Source of the DNA: Mesorhizobium_K sp040049215
Lineage (GTDB): Bacteria > Pseudomonadota > Alphaproteobacteria > Rhizobiales > Rhizobiaceae
DNA: 64,000 nt
NCBI RefSeq assembly: GCF_040049215.1
Contig: NZ_JBDZDN010000001.1
Location: forward strand, 1,178,001 to 1,242,000
Reading direction: 5' to 3'
A model generated the notes under the pieces. The model saw only the letters and a program-made list of their open reading frames with translations. It made no database searches and was not told the DNA's origin. The position numbers and the translations under genes were made by a program. Below, one piece after another: positions 1-8,741 of this stretch (positions within the stretch are counted from its first letter, which is position 1; the number at the start of each line of letters is the position of its first letter).

Positions 1-913
1 CGCCCCAGGAGACGATGCCGATCTGCTCGACGCCGTCCGCCTTCTCGACGAACAGCGGCCCGCCGCTGTCGCCGTTGCAGGAGTCGCGCATGCCTGATGT
101 GGTGCCGGCGCAGATCATGTTTCCGGTCAGCCGGTCGCTCATCGTGCCGACGATCGACTGGGTGGCGGCGCTGATGCCGGTCTCGGAATACCTCATGCGC
201 GGCGCGAAGTTGCGCAGGATCATCTCGAGGTCCTTCGCGTAGATGGCGCGAATGCCCTCGTTGCAGGCGGCATTCGCCTGCAGGTCGAGCTCCGCCTCCA
301 TCAGATTGATGGGGAAGTCGCCGTCCTCCATGCGGCCCCAGCCGGTGACGCGGACCTTGCCGCTGTCCTCGCCGGCCGTTGCGACCAGCTTCACCGCCGG
401 CGCGCTCGCGGCTTCCGCGAGCTTGATCAGCGCGATGTCGTTGTCGAGGGTGTTCTCGTCGTAGCCGTCGTGACGGACGATTTCGGCAACCTTGTAGCGC
501 TTGCCCTCGGTGAGTGCGGTCGCCTCGGTCAGGATCGTCACCGATTCCGGCACGATGGTCTCGCCCCCGTCGGTCACGCAATGCGCCGCGGTCAGCACCC
601 ACAAGGGCGCGATCAGGCTGCCGCCGCAGAACTGCGCGTTGATCTGCGAGTCCATGCTGTCGTCGAGCATATCGTTTGACAGCAACGCGACCTGGAACGG
701 CCACTCGCCCGGTTCGGCCTCGTTGCCGCCGTACACGCGCTCGCCCGAATTGCCGGTCTCCTTGGCTCTTGCGACGCGCGCGGCGGTGACGCGGCTCTTC
801 GGCGACAGTTCCGGCCGCGCTTCCTGCGCATGGGTAGTAGAGGGCGCCGTGACGGCGCTCGCGCCAAGCAGCGCGAACGCGGCAAGCGGCGTGATCTTCT
901 TCATGCAGTTCAA
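1..913 (-). CDS. Secreted trypsin-like serine protease (S1 family), C-terminus cut by window edge
   Basis: Seen: a signal peptide (KKITPLAAFALLGASAVTA), a trypsin-type activation site (RVYGGNEAEPGEWPF), and the full catalytic triad in TAAHC, DNDIAL and GDSGGP. The product is therefore a chymotrypsin-fold endopeptidase made as an exported zymogen. The reading frame is open to base 1, so the last part is missing. Two starts are possible. ATG at 904 is conventional, but TTG at 913 lies 5 nt after a perfect AGGAGG (919-924), so I use 913. It lies downstream of, and in the same direction as, the caspase-like group at 1167-4506, separated by 253 nt. The substrate is unknown. Confidence 0.9.
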   Translation of the reverse strand, partial: MNCMKKITPLAAFALLGASAVTAPSTTHAQEARPELSPKSRVTAARVARAKETGNSGERVYGGNEAEPGEWPFQVALLSNDMLDDSMDSQINAQFCGGSLIAPLWVLTAAHCVTDGGETIVPESVTILTEATALTEGKRYKVAEIVRHDGYDENTLDNDIALIKLAEAASAPAVKLVATAGEDSGKVRVTGWGRMEDGDFPINLMEAELDLQANAACNEGIRAIYAKDLEMILRNFAPRMRYSETGISAATQSIVGTMSDRLTGNMICAGTTSGMRDSCNGDSGGPLFVEKADGVEQIGIVSWG

Positions 914-1166
914 GGTAACCTCCTGAGACGGATTCCTGCCGACGCAACGGCCGGAACAAACCCCGGAGCCCGGCCCGCGCCATTTATCTACAGCCCCCCA
1001 TGGGCCAAGAGATAGCGATATGTCGGTCCAATGTTGGATTAATTTGGGCGACGCGTTCAGAGTTTGCACCGTGTCGGGCGATGCGCCTGGCGATGTCACG
1101 GCCACGTCAACGTCGACTGGATCAGCGGCCAGTTGAAACCGAGGACGGCGCGTTCCGCGTGCCCGG

Positions 1167-1862
1167 CTAAGGGGCCAGGGCCGGTTTGGCGCCGCCCAGA
1201 ACATAGCTCTCGATGGGCTGGGCGTAGGTCGGCGAGACCGTGGCGCGCTGCCGCTCGGCATAGCCGGCAAAATAGGCCCAGAAGGATGTCGCGTAGTCGC
1301 GGAAATAGGCGTCGATGACATCGCGTGAGCACAGGCCGCCCTCGACGCAGAAGGATATCCGGTTGAGGAAATAGACGATGCGCTCGAAGTCCTCCTGGAA
1401 CTCTTCGGCGGCCTGCGTCCCGCCGTCTTCCGTCATCGCCTCCATGCCGATCCGCTTCATCAGGAAGGCCCGATCGTCGATGGTGGGCCGGTCGCCGAGG
1501 AGCGTGGCGTATTTGGCGTTCAGGCCGCCGATCCGCCGCTTCACCGCGCGCTGGGCGTCCTGGTATTCGGGCTTTTCCCAAAGCTCGACCATCTCGAGCG
1601 CGCGCTGGACGCGCGTCTCCTCGCGGGCGAGCAGGAACTGGTAGACCGAGAAGACCGCGCCCGCGACGAGCATGATGCGCACCAAAAGGCCGGACCAGGC
1701 GTAGACGAGCAGACGCCAATCCGTCTCGTTGAAGGGATTGGATTCCTTCTTGATGTCCTGATGGCCTTCCGCCGGCTCGGGCAGGGGCTTCCTTGCCGGC
1801 GGCTGCCCTTCCGCCGGCACAACGGGCGGCTCGCCCGCGGCCAGTTTTGCGGGCGCGCTCAC
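1167..1862 (-). CDS. Hypothetical protein with one membrane helix
   Basis: 231 aa with a GTG start whose bases overlap the stop of the upstream gene (GTGA at 1859-1862), which implies translational coupling. The N-terminus (about 45 aa) is rich in Pro, Ala and Glu. One hydrophobic segment follows at about residues 55-80, containing LVYAWSGLLVRIMLVAGAVF, then a charged, mostly helical soluble domain with two cysteines near the C-terminus. I do not recognise a family. It is the third member of a group with a secreted caspase-like protease and a Cys-rich exported protein, so it may anchor or sense for that group. That role is inferred from position only. Confidence 0.7.
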   Translation of the reverse strand: MSAPAKLAAGEPPVVPAEGQPPARKPLPEPAEGHQDIKKESNPFNETDWRLLVYAWSGLLVRIMLVAGAVFSVYQFLLAREETRVQRALEMVELWEKPEYQDAQRAVKRRIGGLNAKYATLLGDRPTIDDRAFLMKRIGMEAMTEDGGTQAAEEFQEDFERIVYFLNRISFCVEGGLCSRDVIDAYFRDYATSFWAYFAGYAERQRATVSPTYAQPIESYVLGGAKPALAP

Positions 1863-2239
1863 TGGCAAGTGCCCAGTTCGATGACCGCCGACGGATCGAG
1901 GTCGATGCCCTCCTGCTCGAGCTTCTTCTTGAGACAGTCGAGCTGCGCGCGCGTCACCATGAAGGTGACGCTGGGCTCCTGCACTTCCCCCTCGGGCGCG
2001 GCGAGCGGCGGCACGATGCTTCGCTGTGCCTCGCATGCCGACAGGTCGACCACGATGGCCCCGTTCGCCTTGCCGGCCAGGAACGGATATTCATCGAGGA
2101 AGCACTGGGCGAGCGTCGGATTGGTGACGATCTTCTCGTCGCAAAGCCCGCAAGGCTCGGCAGCACCGGCGCCGGCGACGGCGGCAAGGCCGGCCAGCAG
2201 ACTCGCGCCCGCAGCAATAAACCTGTCGCGCATCCACAT
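1859..2239 (-). CDS. Small secreted cysteine-rich protein
   Basis: About 126 aa. The N-terminus is a signal peptide (MRDRFIAAGASLLAGLAAVAG, ending before AEPCGLC). The mature part has six cysteines (PCGLC, AQCF, SACE, LDCLKK and a C-terminal TCQ), so disulfides in the periplasm or outside are likely. Possible starts are ATG 2248, 2239 and 2233. AGGA lies 8 nt before 2239, which I therefore use. It begins 36-45 nt after the caspase-like gene ends and its stop overlaps the GTG of the next gene. I do not recognise a family. Its tight placement suggests it works with the caspase-like protein, for example as ligand, substrate or inhibitor (inference). Confidence 0.7.
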   Translation of the reverse strand: MWMRDRFIAAGASLLAGLAAVAGAGAAEPCGLCDEKIVTNPTLAQCFLDEYPFLAGKANGAIVVDLSACEAQRSIVPPLAAPEGEVQEPSVTFMVTRAQLDCLKKKLEQEGIDLDPSAVIELGTCQ

Positions 2240-2283
2240 GCCCTTCATCCTAAGCCGTCTCACCAACCACGCATCCGCGGGCC

Positions 2284-4506
2284 TTACGGCAACGGAACCG
2301 TTTCGATCGGATAGATCATCACCGCGTTCTTGGGACCGCTCTGGTCCTTCAGCCTGACGACGGAGCGGGTAGCCGGCGCAAGCCCTATGTCGGAAAGCGC
2401 CGCGGCGAAATCCGATACACCGCCGGCGGCGCGCGTCGCGGCCGGCACCCTGCCCTGCTCCAGGAAGCTCAGATCCTCGACCTCGCTCTGCGGCGGCGCC
2501 TCGGTGACGACCGCGATCATGCGCTCGGTGCCGAAGCTGGAATCGGTGAAGGCGAGCAGCGGTTCCTCGATCCTGGCGCCGCCGACCAGCCGCTGGGCAT
2601 CCATATGGGTGATCGAATAGTCGCTGCCGAGGTAGAGGATGTTGATGTCGACCGGGTCGCGCGACTTGTTCTCGGCCACGATGTGGACCTGGTCGCCCGG
2701 CGTTACGGTCGGCACCGTAGCCTCGACCAGCGGTTCCATGGCGCCGCCGCTGGAGCGCTTGATCTCGAATCGGACAGTGACGTCCTTCGGCTGCCCGCCC
2801 GAAGCGGACGAAAGGCGCGCGAGCGCGGTGGCGCGGAAGATCTTTTCCAGGTTTTCGGCGGTCGCCGCGGACAGCTTCTCCTTGTTGGCCGCGTCGATGA
2901 CGACCAGCGGCGGCCGGCGGCCCGGATCGAGCGACATCTCGCCGGAAGAGGGCAGGAACCATAGCGCCGGCTCGCTCGGCGCATCGCTTGCCGCGCCCGC
3001 GATGTCGCGTTCCCTCAGAACCGCAAGCCGGATATCGGCCTCGGCGCCGGGCGCGACGAGCTCGATGTTGAAACGCCTGCCTTCGGCGCCGGCGAGCTGC
3101 CCGAGCATCGTGTCGACCAGCTCGACCTCGTTTTCGAGCCCAGACGCGGCGGAGGGGCGGGCCACCCTCAGCTTGTAGTCGACGGAGAGCTCCGTGAGCC
3201 TTGCATAGGCGTTCGGCGGCAGGTCGGCGAGTTTCAGCGCCGGCTTGCCTTCGAAGGCGACGGGGACCACCTTCGCCGACAGGTTGTCGGCCGAGCTGAC
3301 CTTGAGATAGCCGACCGTCTCCTCGAGCTCGGAGGCCGGCGACGGCAGGATCGCGAGTTTGGTGCCGGGGCTGAGCCTGTGCAGCAGGCCGGCAGGCAAG
3401 GTTGCGGCATTGTCCTTCACCTCGACCTGCCACTGCATGATCGTGTCGATGGGCTCGGAACCGAAGACGCGCGCGTCGAGCTCGCCCTCGAAGATGGGCG
3501 TCGGGCGCTGGCGCGAATCCGCCGCATATTGCTGCAGCACCGAATGGCCGAGCTGGCGATACGTCATGTCGGGATTTTCGGCGAGCTTCGAAAAGATGGT
3601 GAAGGTGAACAGGCCCAGTCTTTCCGCGCCGGGCACGCCTTTGGGCAGCGGCATTTCGGGCGTCGTCTCGATGGTCTGCGCGGCGAAGAAGGCTACCAAG
3701 CCGCCCTTGGCGATCGATTCCGCGCCGGTCGGCGTCTGGTCGGCGCCGTCGAGCCGCACCATTCTCTCGCCTTGCTCGCCTGCGAGTTGCATTGCGGACT
3801 TGCGCTCCCCGGCCGGCGCGGCTGGCGCGGCGGCCAGCATTGCCGCGGCCGGTATGCCGAGCCCGTCCGGGTCGGTCGGTTCGAGCTTGCGGTCCGTCGC
3901 CGCAGCCTCTTCGTCGATGAAGGCCGCGCGCGTCACGCTGCCTGAATTGCAGGCGTCGACGACGAGCCAGACGAAGGCGCCCTTGTCGCGGATGGCGTCC
4001 AGCGCCGTGCCGATCTCGTCGTCGAGCAGGGCGTTCGGGATGCGCTTGGCGTCGGCGTCCCAGGGGGAGGAATCGGCGGGCAGGAGGATTTCGTCGAGGC
4101 CGTCGCTCTCGGTTTCGGGCGTCAGCGTCGGCTGCTGCGAGCCATGGCCGGAATAGTGCAAATAGACGAAGTCGTCGCGCTCGACCTTGTCTGCCAACGC
4201 CTTCAGCGCGGCGAGGATGTTCTCCCGGGTCGGAGAGGAGCCCGCGCCGTCGAGCCCGTCGGCGAGCAGCGTCACGTCGGCCGGTTCGAATTTGACCGGC
4301 GCACGGCCGGTCAGGTAGTCGCGCACCAGCTTCGCGTCGTGGTTGGGGCCGATCAGCGCGTTCTTCGGCGGCAGGTTGGGGTATGCGGTCACCGCGACGA
4401 GAACCGCGTGGTTCGTGCGCGCCCAGGCTGGAGCGGCGAAGCCCGTGCCCAGCACGGCCAAGGCCGTCGCGGCCAGCAGGCCGCGCGCAATCACCCATTT
4501 CCTCAT
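2284..4506 (-). CDS. Secreted caspase-family (C14) protease with DUF4384-like C-terminus
   Basis: 740 aa from the ATG at 4506, which has GGAG about 10 nt upstream and is followed by a signal peptide ending near AAPAWA. Residues about 30-250 are a caspase/metacaspase p20 domain: HYSGHGSQ carries the catalytic His (about H121) and VVDACNSGS the catalytic Cys (about C186). The middle is low-similarity. Near the C-terminus, GDQVHIVAENKS to GTERMIAVVTE resembles DUF4384, a domain often found with bacterial caspase-like proteins. Orthocaspases cleave after Arg/Lys, or Asp in some branches; specificity cannot be read here. It is the first gene of a three-gene group, and a secreted trypsin-like gene follows in the same direction. 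Confidence 0.88.
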   Translation of the reverse strand: MRKWVIARGLLAATALAVLGTGFAAPAWARTNHAVLVAVTAYPNLPPKNALIGPNHDAKLVRDYLTGRAPVKFEPADVTLLADGLDGAGSSPTRENILAALKALADKVERDDFVYLHYSGHGSQQPTLTPETESDGLDEILLPADSSPWDADAKRIPNALLDDEIGTALDAIRDKGAFVWLVVDACNSGSVTRAAFIDEEAAATDRKLEPTDPDGLGIPAAAMLAAAPAAPAGERKSAMQLAGEQGERMVRLDGADQTPTGAESIAKGGLVAFFAAQTIETTPEMPLPKGVPGAERLGLFTFTIFSKLAENPDMTYRQLGHSVLQQYAADSRQRPTPIFEGELDARVFGSEPIDTIMQWQVEVKDNAATLPAGLLHRLSPGTKLAILPSPASELEETVGYLKVSSADNLSAKVVPVAFEGKPALKLADLPPNAYARLTELSVDYKLRVARPSAASGLENEVELVDTMLGQLAGAEGRRFNIELVAPGAEADIRLAVLRERDIAGAASDAPSEPALWFLPSSGEMSLDPGRRPPLVVIDAANKEKLSAATAENLEKIFRATALARLSSASGGQPKDVTVRFEIKRSSGGAMEPLVEATVPTVTPGDQVHIVAENKSRDPVDINILYLGSDYSITHMDAQRLVGGARIEEPLLAFTDSSFGTERMIAVVTEAPPQSEVEDLSFLEQGRVPAATRAAGGVSDFAAALSDIGLAPATRSVVRLKDQSGPKNAVMIYPIETVPLP

Positions 4507-4727
4507 GCCGAAGAATCTCCCAAGCCCATCCGAAAGTCCCAAGCCGACACACTCCTCATCGAGGAATTTGGCAGTATTTTGAAAGTCCCCGCCGCAATCA
4601 ACCTAAATTGCGGCACGGAGCCGTCCAAAGCGCGCCAGATTGTCTTTGCGGCCGGGAATCGGTAGCAAATGAGCAGGATCGTTACCATCTCAGGCCGAAC
4701 GATCGATTGGATGATGAAAGCAGATCA

Positions 4728-5144
4728 ATGGCCGCCCGCGATGCGCTGACCAGAAACCAGCTGTGCGTTCTCGAACGGCTCGAGATTTCGACGGGCCCGC
4801 TCAGCGCCTACACGCTGCTCGACCAGCTCAGGGAGCAAGGCTTTCGCGCGCCGCTGCAGGTCTACCGGGCGCTCGATACGCTGATCAAGGGCGGCTTCGT
4901 GCACCGCCTGGAAAGCCTGAATGCCTTCGTCGCCTGCGCGGAGCCGCACGACCACCGGCATGGGCACGGGCACGACATGACCGCTTTCGCCATCTGCGAC
5001 AAATGCGGACAGGTCGTGGAGATGTCCGACCACGAGGTCGGCGAGCAGCTGGCCCACTGGATCGGCTCGACGGGCTTCGTGGCCAAGAAGGCGGTCATCG
5101 AGTTCCGCGGCACCTGCGCGAATTGCAGGGCAGAAGCGGCGTAG
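4728..5144 (+). CDS. zur: Fur-family metal-responsive repressor, Zur-like
   Basis: 138 aa from ATG 4728. The N-terminal winged helix (LTRNQLCVLERLE to APLQVYRALDTLIKGGFVHRLESLNAFVAC) is Fur-family. A His-rich stretch (HDHRHGHGHDM) and two cysteine pairs (CDKCG and CANC) match the structural and regulatory zinc sites of Zur-type proteins. The expected role is repression of zinc-uptake genes when zinc is replete. No znuABC genes are nearby in this window, so the assignment to Zur rather than another Fur paralogue rests on sequence features. The gene converges on the macrodomain gene with only 4 bp between the two stop codons. Confidence 0.85.
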   Translation: MAARDALTRNQLCVLERLEISTGPLSAYTLLDQLREQGFRAPLQVYRALDTLIKGGFVHRLESLNAFVACAEPHDHRHGHGHDMTAFAICDKCGQVVEMSDHEVGEQLAHWIGSTGFVAKKAVIEFRGTCANCRAEAA

Positions 5145-5148
5145 CTGG

Positions 5149-5619
5149 TTAGTCTACTTCGAACTCATTCCTAAATATCTCGTAGACAACATAGTGGGTC
5201 GGTCCCGGCGTGAGATATTCCACGAGGAGCGGCTTCACGTCCTCGTCCCACGAAAGCTTGCCAAGCCCCGCGCCGATCTTGGGCAAGGCGACGGATTCTA
5301 TGCTTTGCCTGTCAGCCCACTTCGCGAGAATGCGAATGGCCTTGCGTAAATAAGGCATGGTTGCGTGATACATGTCCGGTTGCGTCGCCATGTAGACGAA
5401 GCCTGGGCGGCCGGGACCGGGCTTAAGGGTCCAGATGTCGCCGCCACTGAAATTACCTGATCGGGCTTGCTTCTTGAAGGCGACCTGCACCTCCGGCCAG
5501 CGCCGGGAAATCTTAAGGGCGAGGCCGGTGCCGAGCCCTTCCTGGTTTCCCTCGGCGACGCCTTGCGCAGTGTAAGCTTCGTTGCCCGCAAGCAGATCGC
5601 CGGCCACGAAGGAGATCAT
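5149..5619 (-). CDS. Macrodomain (ADP-ribose-binding/hydrolase-like) protein
   Basis: 156 aa, a single macrodomain. The N-terminal ISFVAGDLLAG and the later VALPKIGAGLGKLSW followed by Asp-Glu-Asp match the ALC1/TARG1/DarG-type macrodomain loops that bind ADP-ribose. TARG1/DarG-type proteins remove ADP-ribose from proteins or DNA. The conserved Lys used by TARG1/DarG cannot be confirmed by eye. No DarT-like toxin or other ADP-ribosyltransferase is adjacent; the neighbours are zur and polA. Codon use looks less GC-biased than polA. It may be a solitary ADP-ribose reversal enzyme or half of a decayed toxin-antitoxin pair (inference). Confidence 0.8.
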   Translation of the reverse strand: MISFVAGDLLAGNEAYTAQGVAEGNQEGLGTGLALKISRRWPEVQVAFKKQARSGNFSGGDIWTLKPGPGRPGFVYMATQPDMYHATMPYLRKAIRILAKWADRQSIESVALPKIGAGLGKLSWDEDVKPLLVEYLTPGPTHYVVYEIFRNEFEVD

Positions 5620-5633
5620 GGCAGCTCCCGTTT

Positions 5634-8552
5634 CTAGTGCGCCTCATCCCAATTGTCGGCGGCGCGCGCATCGACGTGAAGCGGCACCTTGAGCGCTATC
5701 GCCGGCATGGCGGAACCCTCCATCACCGAACGCACGACGGGAAGCGTCGCGGCGACCTCGTCGTCGGCGACCTCGAAGATCAGCTCGTCATGCACCTGCA
5801 GGAGCATGCGCGCCGACAGCCTTTCGGCGGCGAGCGCGTCGTCCATGCGGATCATGGCGCGGCGGATGATGTCGGCGGCGGAACCCTGGATCGGCGCGTT
5901 GATCGATGCGCGCTCGTTGAAGGAGCGGACCGAGGGGTTTGACGAGCGTATCTCCGGATAGTGGATGCGCCGGCCGAAGATCGTCTCGACATAACCCTTG
6001 TCGCGCGCCATCTGCTTGCGGCTTTCCATGTAGTCGCGGATCCCCGGAAAACGCTCGAAATACTTCTTGATGTAGTCGCCAGCCTCGGAGCGCTCGATGG
6101 AAAGCTGGTTGGCGAGGCCGAAGGCCGAGATGCCATAGATGATGCCGAAATTGATCGCCTTGGCGCGGCGGCGCACGTCCGCCGGCATGCCCTCGACCGG
6201 CACGCCGAACATCTCCGACGCGGTCATGGCGTGGATGTCGATGCCGTCGGCAAATGCCTGGCGGAGCTGAGGGATCTCGGCGATGTGGGCGAGCACGCGA
6301 AGCTCGATCTGGCTGTAGTCGGCCGACACCAGCTTGTTGCCGGGATCGGCGATGAAGGCCGTGCGGATGCGTCGTCCCTCGCCCGTGCGGATCGGGATGT
6401 TCTGCAGGTTCGGCTCGGAGGACGAGATGCGGCCGGTCGGCGTCGAGGCAAGCGCATAGGAAGTGTGCAGGCGCCTGGTCCCAGGGTTGATGTATTCCGG
6501 CAGCGCGTCGGTGTAGGTGGATTTCAGCTTGGTCAGCTGGCGCCAGTCGACGATGCGGCGCGGTAGCTCATAGCCCTCGGCGGCGAGTTCCTCCAGGCGC
6601 TGGGCGGTGGTCGACCACTGACCGGACTTGGTCTTGGCGCCGCCGGGCACTCCCATCTTGCCGAACAATATGTCACCGAGCTGTTTGGGCGAGCCGATGG
6701 TGAAACGCTCGCCGGCGGCCTGGTAGACGTCCTCTTCCAGCGCCGCTGCGCGCTGCGCGAATTCGCCCGACAGCCGGCTAAGCATCTGGCGGTCGACCGA
6801 AATGCCGCGCTCCTCCATGCGCGCCAGAACCGGCACCAGGGGCCGCTCCAGCCGCTCGTAGACGGAGACCAGCCCGTCGGCGGCGAGCCTCGGCTTCAAC
6901 ACATGCCAGAGGCGGAGCGCGATGTCGGCGCCTTCGGTGGCGTAGGTGGTGGCGCGCTCGATGTCGACAAGGTCGAACGTGACGAGGTTCCTGCCGGAGC
7001 CGACGACATCCTTGAACGGGATCATCTCATGGCCGAGCCAGCGTTCGGCAAGCGCCGCGATATCGTGCGACCCGGCGCCGGCGCCGAGCACGTAGGAGAT
7101 CAGCATGGTGTCGTCGAAGGGGCCGACATCGATGCCGGCGCGGTGCATGGTGAGCCAGTCGTACTTCAGATTGTGGCCGATCTTGAGGACAGAGCGGTCC
7201 GTCAGCAGCGGCTTCAGCGCGGCCAGTGTCTCGTCGAGCGATATCTGGCTTTCGACGCGGCCGCCGCCCAGCAGGTCTTCCGCGCTGGAGCGGTGGGCGA
7301 CCGGAATGTAAGCCGACTTGCCGGGCTTGACCGCCAGCGCGAAGCCGACGGGCTCGGCCAGCATCGGATCGAGCGAAGTGGTTTCGGTGCGGAAGGCGAC
7401 GACGCCCGCCTCGCGAGCCTCGGCGATCCAGGCCTGGAGCTCGGCCAGATGGCGGATGCAGGCGTAACGCTTGGGGTCGATCTTGGCGCCTGTGACAGCG
7501 TGCGCACGCGCGCCGGCAAGCGCTGCCGGTGTGTTGATCTTTCCGTTTGCGACGGGGACTGGGGCAGGCGTATCGGCCTTCGCCGCGCCCGCGCCGACGT
7601 CAGGTCCGTGAATGTCGGTCGTGTCGACGACCACGGCCGCCGGCGTGATTGCCGCGACATCGGTGCCTGTCGCCTCGGCGACGCGGCGCGTCAGGGTCGA
7701 GAACTCCATCGTCTTCAGGAAGGCGATGAGCTTCGGTCCGTCGGGCTTCTGCAGCACGAGGTCGTCGAGCCCATCGCTCAGCGGCACGTCGTCCTTCAGC
7801 CTGACGAGCTCCCGCGAGATGCGCGCCTTGTCGGCATTGTCGATGATCGTTTGCCGGCGCTTGTCCTGCTTGATCTCGCCGGCGCGGGCGAGCAGCGTGT
7901 CGAGGTCGCCGAACTGTTCGAGCAGCTGCGCGGCCGTCTTCGGGCCGATGCCCGGCACGCCGGGCACATTGTCGACGGAATCGCCGGTCATCGCCTGCAG
8001 GTCGATCATCTTTTCGGGCGGCACGCCCCATTTCTCGACGACCTCGGCGACGCCGATCTGCCGGTCCTTCATCGGGTCGTACATGGAGACCGCCGGCCCG
8101 ACGAGCTGCATCAGGTCCTTGTCGGAGGAGATGATGGTAGTGTCCGCTTCGGCCTCGCGGGCGAGCCTTGCATAGGTGGCGATGATGTCGTCGGCCTCGA
8201 AACCCTCCATCTCGACGCAGGGGAGGCTGAACGCGCGCGTCGCCTCGCGGATCAGGCCGAATTGCGGGATCAGATCGTCCGGCGGCGCCGAGCGGTTGGC
8301 CTTGTAGTCGGCATAGAGTTCGTTGCGGAAGGTCTTGGACGAATAGTCGAAAATGACGGCGAAATGGCTGGGCACCACGCCGACATCGGTGTTGCGGGCG
8401 TCCTGCATCAGCTTCCACACCATGTTGCAGAAGCCGAGCACCGCGTTGGTCGGCAGCCCGTCCGATTTCCGGTTGAGCGGCGGAAGCGCGTGATAGGCGC
8501 GGAAGATGTAGCCGGAGCCGTCGACGAGGAAGAGATGGTCGCCTTTTTTCAT
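5634..8552 (-). CDS. polA: DNA polymerase I, with altered proofreading-exonuclease residues
   Basis: 972 aa starting at ATG 8552 (MKKGDHLFLVDGSGYIFRA). Domains in order are the 5'-3' flap nuclease (residues about 1-300), a linker, a 3'-5' exonuclease fold (about 370-560) and an A-family polymerase with SADYSQIELRVLAH, INFGIIYGISAFG and VHDELIFEV. It acts in Okazaki fragment maturation and repair. In the exonuclease fold, motif I reads FRTETTSL, so the first catalytic Asp is Arg388 while Glu390 is kept. Motif III reads YATEGAD, so the expected Asp is Gly541. Motif II (HNLKYD) is intact. Proofreading is therefore probably lost, as in several other PolA lineages. The start is followed upstream by a 380-bp gap holding an RNA candidate. 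Confidence 0.97.
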   Translation of the reverse strand: MKKGDHLFLVDGSGYIFRAYHALPPLNRKSDGLPTNAVLGFCNMVWKLMQDARNTDVGVVPSHFAVIFDYSSKTFRNELYADYKANRSAPPDDLIPQFGLIREATRAFSLPCVEMEGFEADDIIATYARLAREAEADTTIISSDKDLMQLVGPAVSMYDPMKDRQIGVAEVVEKWGVPPEKMIDLQAMTGDSVDNVPGVPGIGPKTAAQLLEQFGDLDTLLARAGEIKQDKRRQTIIDNADKARISRELVRLKDDVPLSDGLDDLVLQKPDGPKLIAFLKTMEFSTLTRRVAEATGTDVAAITPAAVVVDTTDIHGPDVGAGAAKADTPAPVPVANGKINTPAALAGARAHAVTGAKIDPKRYACIRHLAELQAWIAEAREAGVVAFRTETTSLDPMLAEPVGFALAVKPGKSAYIPVAHRSSAEDLLGGGRVESQISLDETLAALKPLLTDRSVLKIGHNLKYDWLTMHRAGIDVGPFDDTMLISYVLGAGAGSHDIAALAERWLGHEMIPFKDVVGSGRNLVTFDLVDIERATTYATEGADIALRLWHVLKPRLAADGLVSVYERLERPLVPVLARMEERGISVDRQMLSRLSGEFAQRAAALEEDVYQAAGERFTIGSPKQLGDILFGKMGVPGGAKTKSGQWSTTAQRLEELAAEGYELPRRIVDWRQLTKLKSTYTDALPEYINPGTRRLHTSYALASTPTGRISSSEPNLQNIPIRTGEGRRIRTAFIADPGNKLVSADYSQIELRVLAHIAEIPQLRQAFADGIDIHAMTASEMFGVPVEGMPADVRRRAKAINFGIIYGISAFGLANQLSIERSEAGDYIKKYFERFPGIRDYMESRKQMARDKGYVETIFGRRIHYPEIRSSNPSVRSFNERASINAPIQGSAADIIRRAMIRMDDALAAERLSARMLLQVHDELIFEVADDEVAATLPVVRSVMEGSAMPAIALKVPLHVDARAADNWDEAH

Positions 8553-8704
8553 GGCCGAAGGGGTAGCGCGCAGCCCTGACAGTGTCCACCGCAAACACAG
8601 GCCCGGAATATCACTCCTGACGGCCGGTTTCGTAGGCTTGCCCTTCAACCGTGCGGTCCGATGATCGCCACTCACGGGTTTGTTACATAAGTGTAATGTT
8701 TGCG

Positions 8705-8735
8705 CCCTTGAATCGCCACGTTGCGCTCTACAAAT
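8705..8735 (+). promoter_or_regulatory. RpoH-like promoter for the RNA candidate downstream of it
   Basis: CCCTTGAA at 8705-8712, a spacer of exactly 17 bp, and ACAAAT at 8730-8735. The rhizobial RpoH1 consensus, as I recall it, is CNCTTGAA-N17-CCANAT; only one base differs. Transcription would start near 8741-8742. It also partly fits sigma-70, with a poorer -10. Confidence 0.55.
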
Positions 8736-8741
8736 AAAGCT

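Noticed and set aside
4650..4727. Zur operator upstream of the zur-like gene
   Set aside because: Only a loose GGTA...TTACC symmetry was found, too weak to call.
6903..8579. 558-aa open frame antisense to polA
   Set aside because: Shadow of a GC-rich gene: Asp/Val/Arg-rich composition, no recognisable domain, and polA on the other strand has all motifs.
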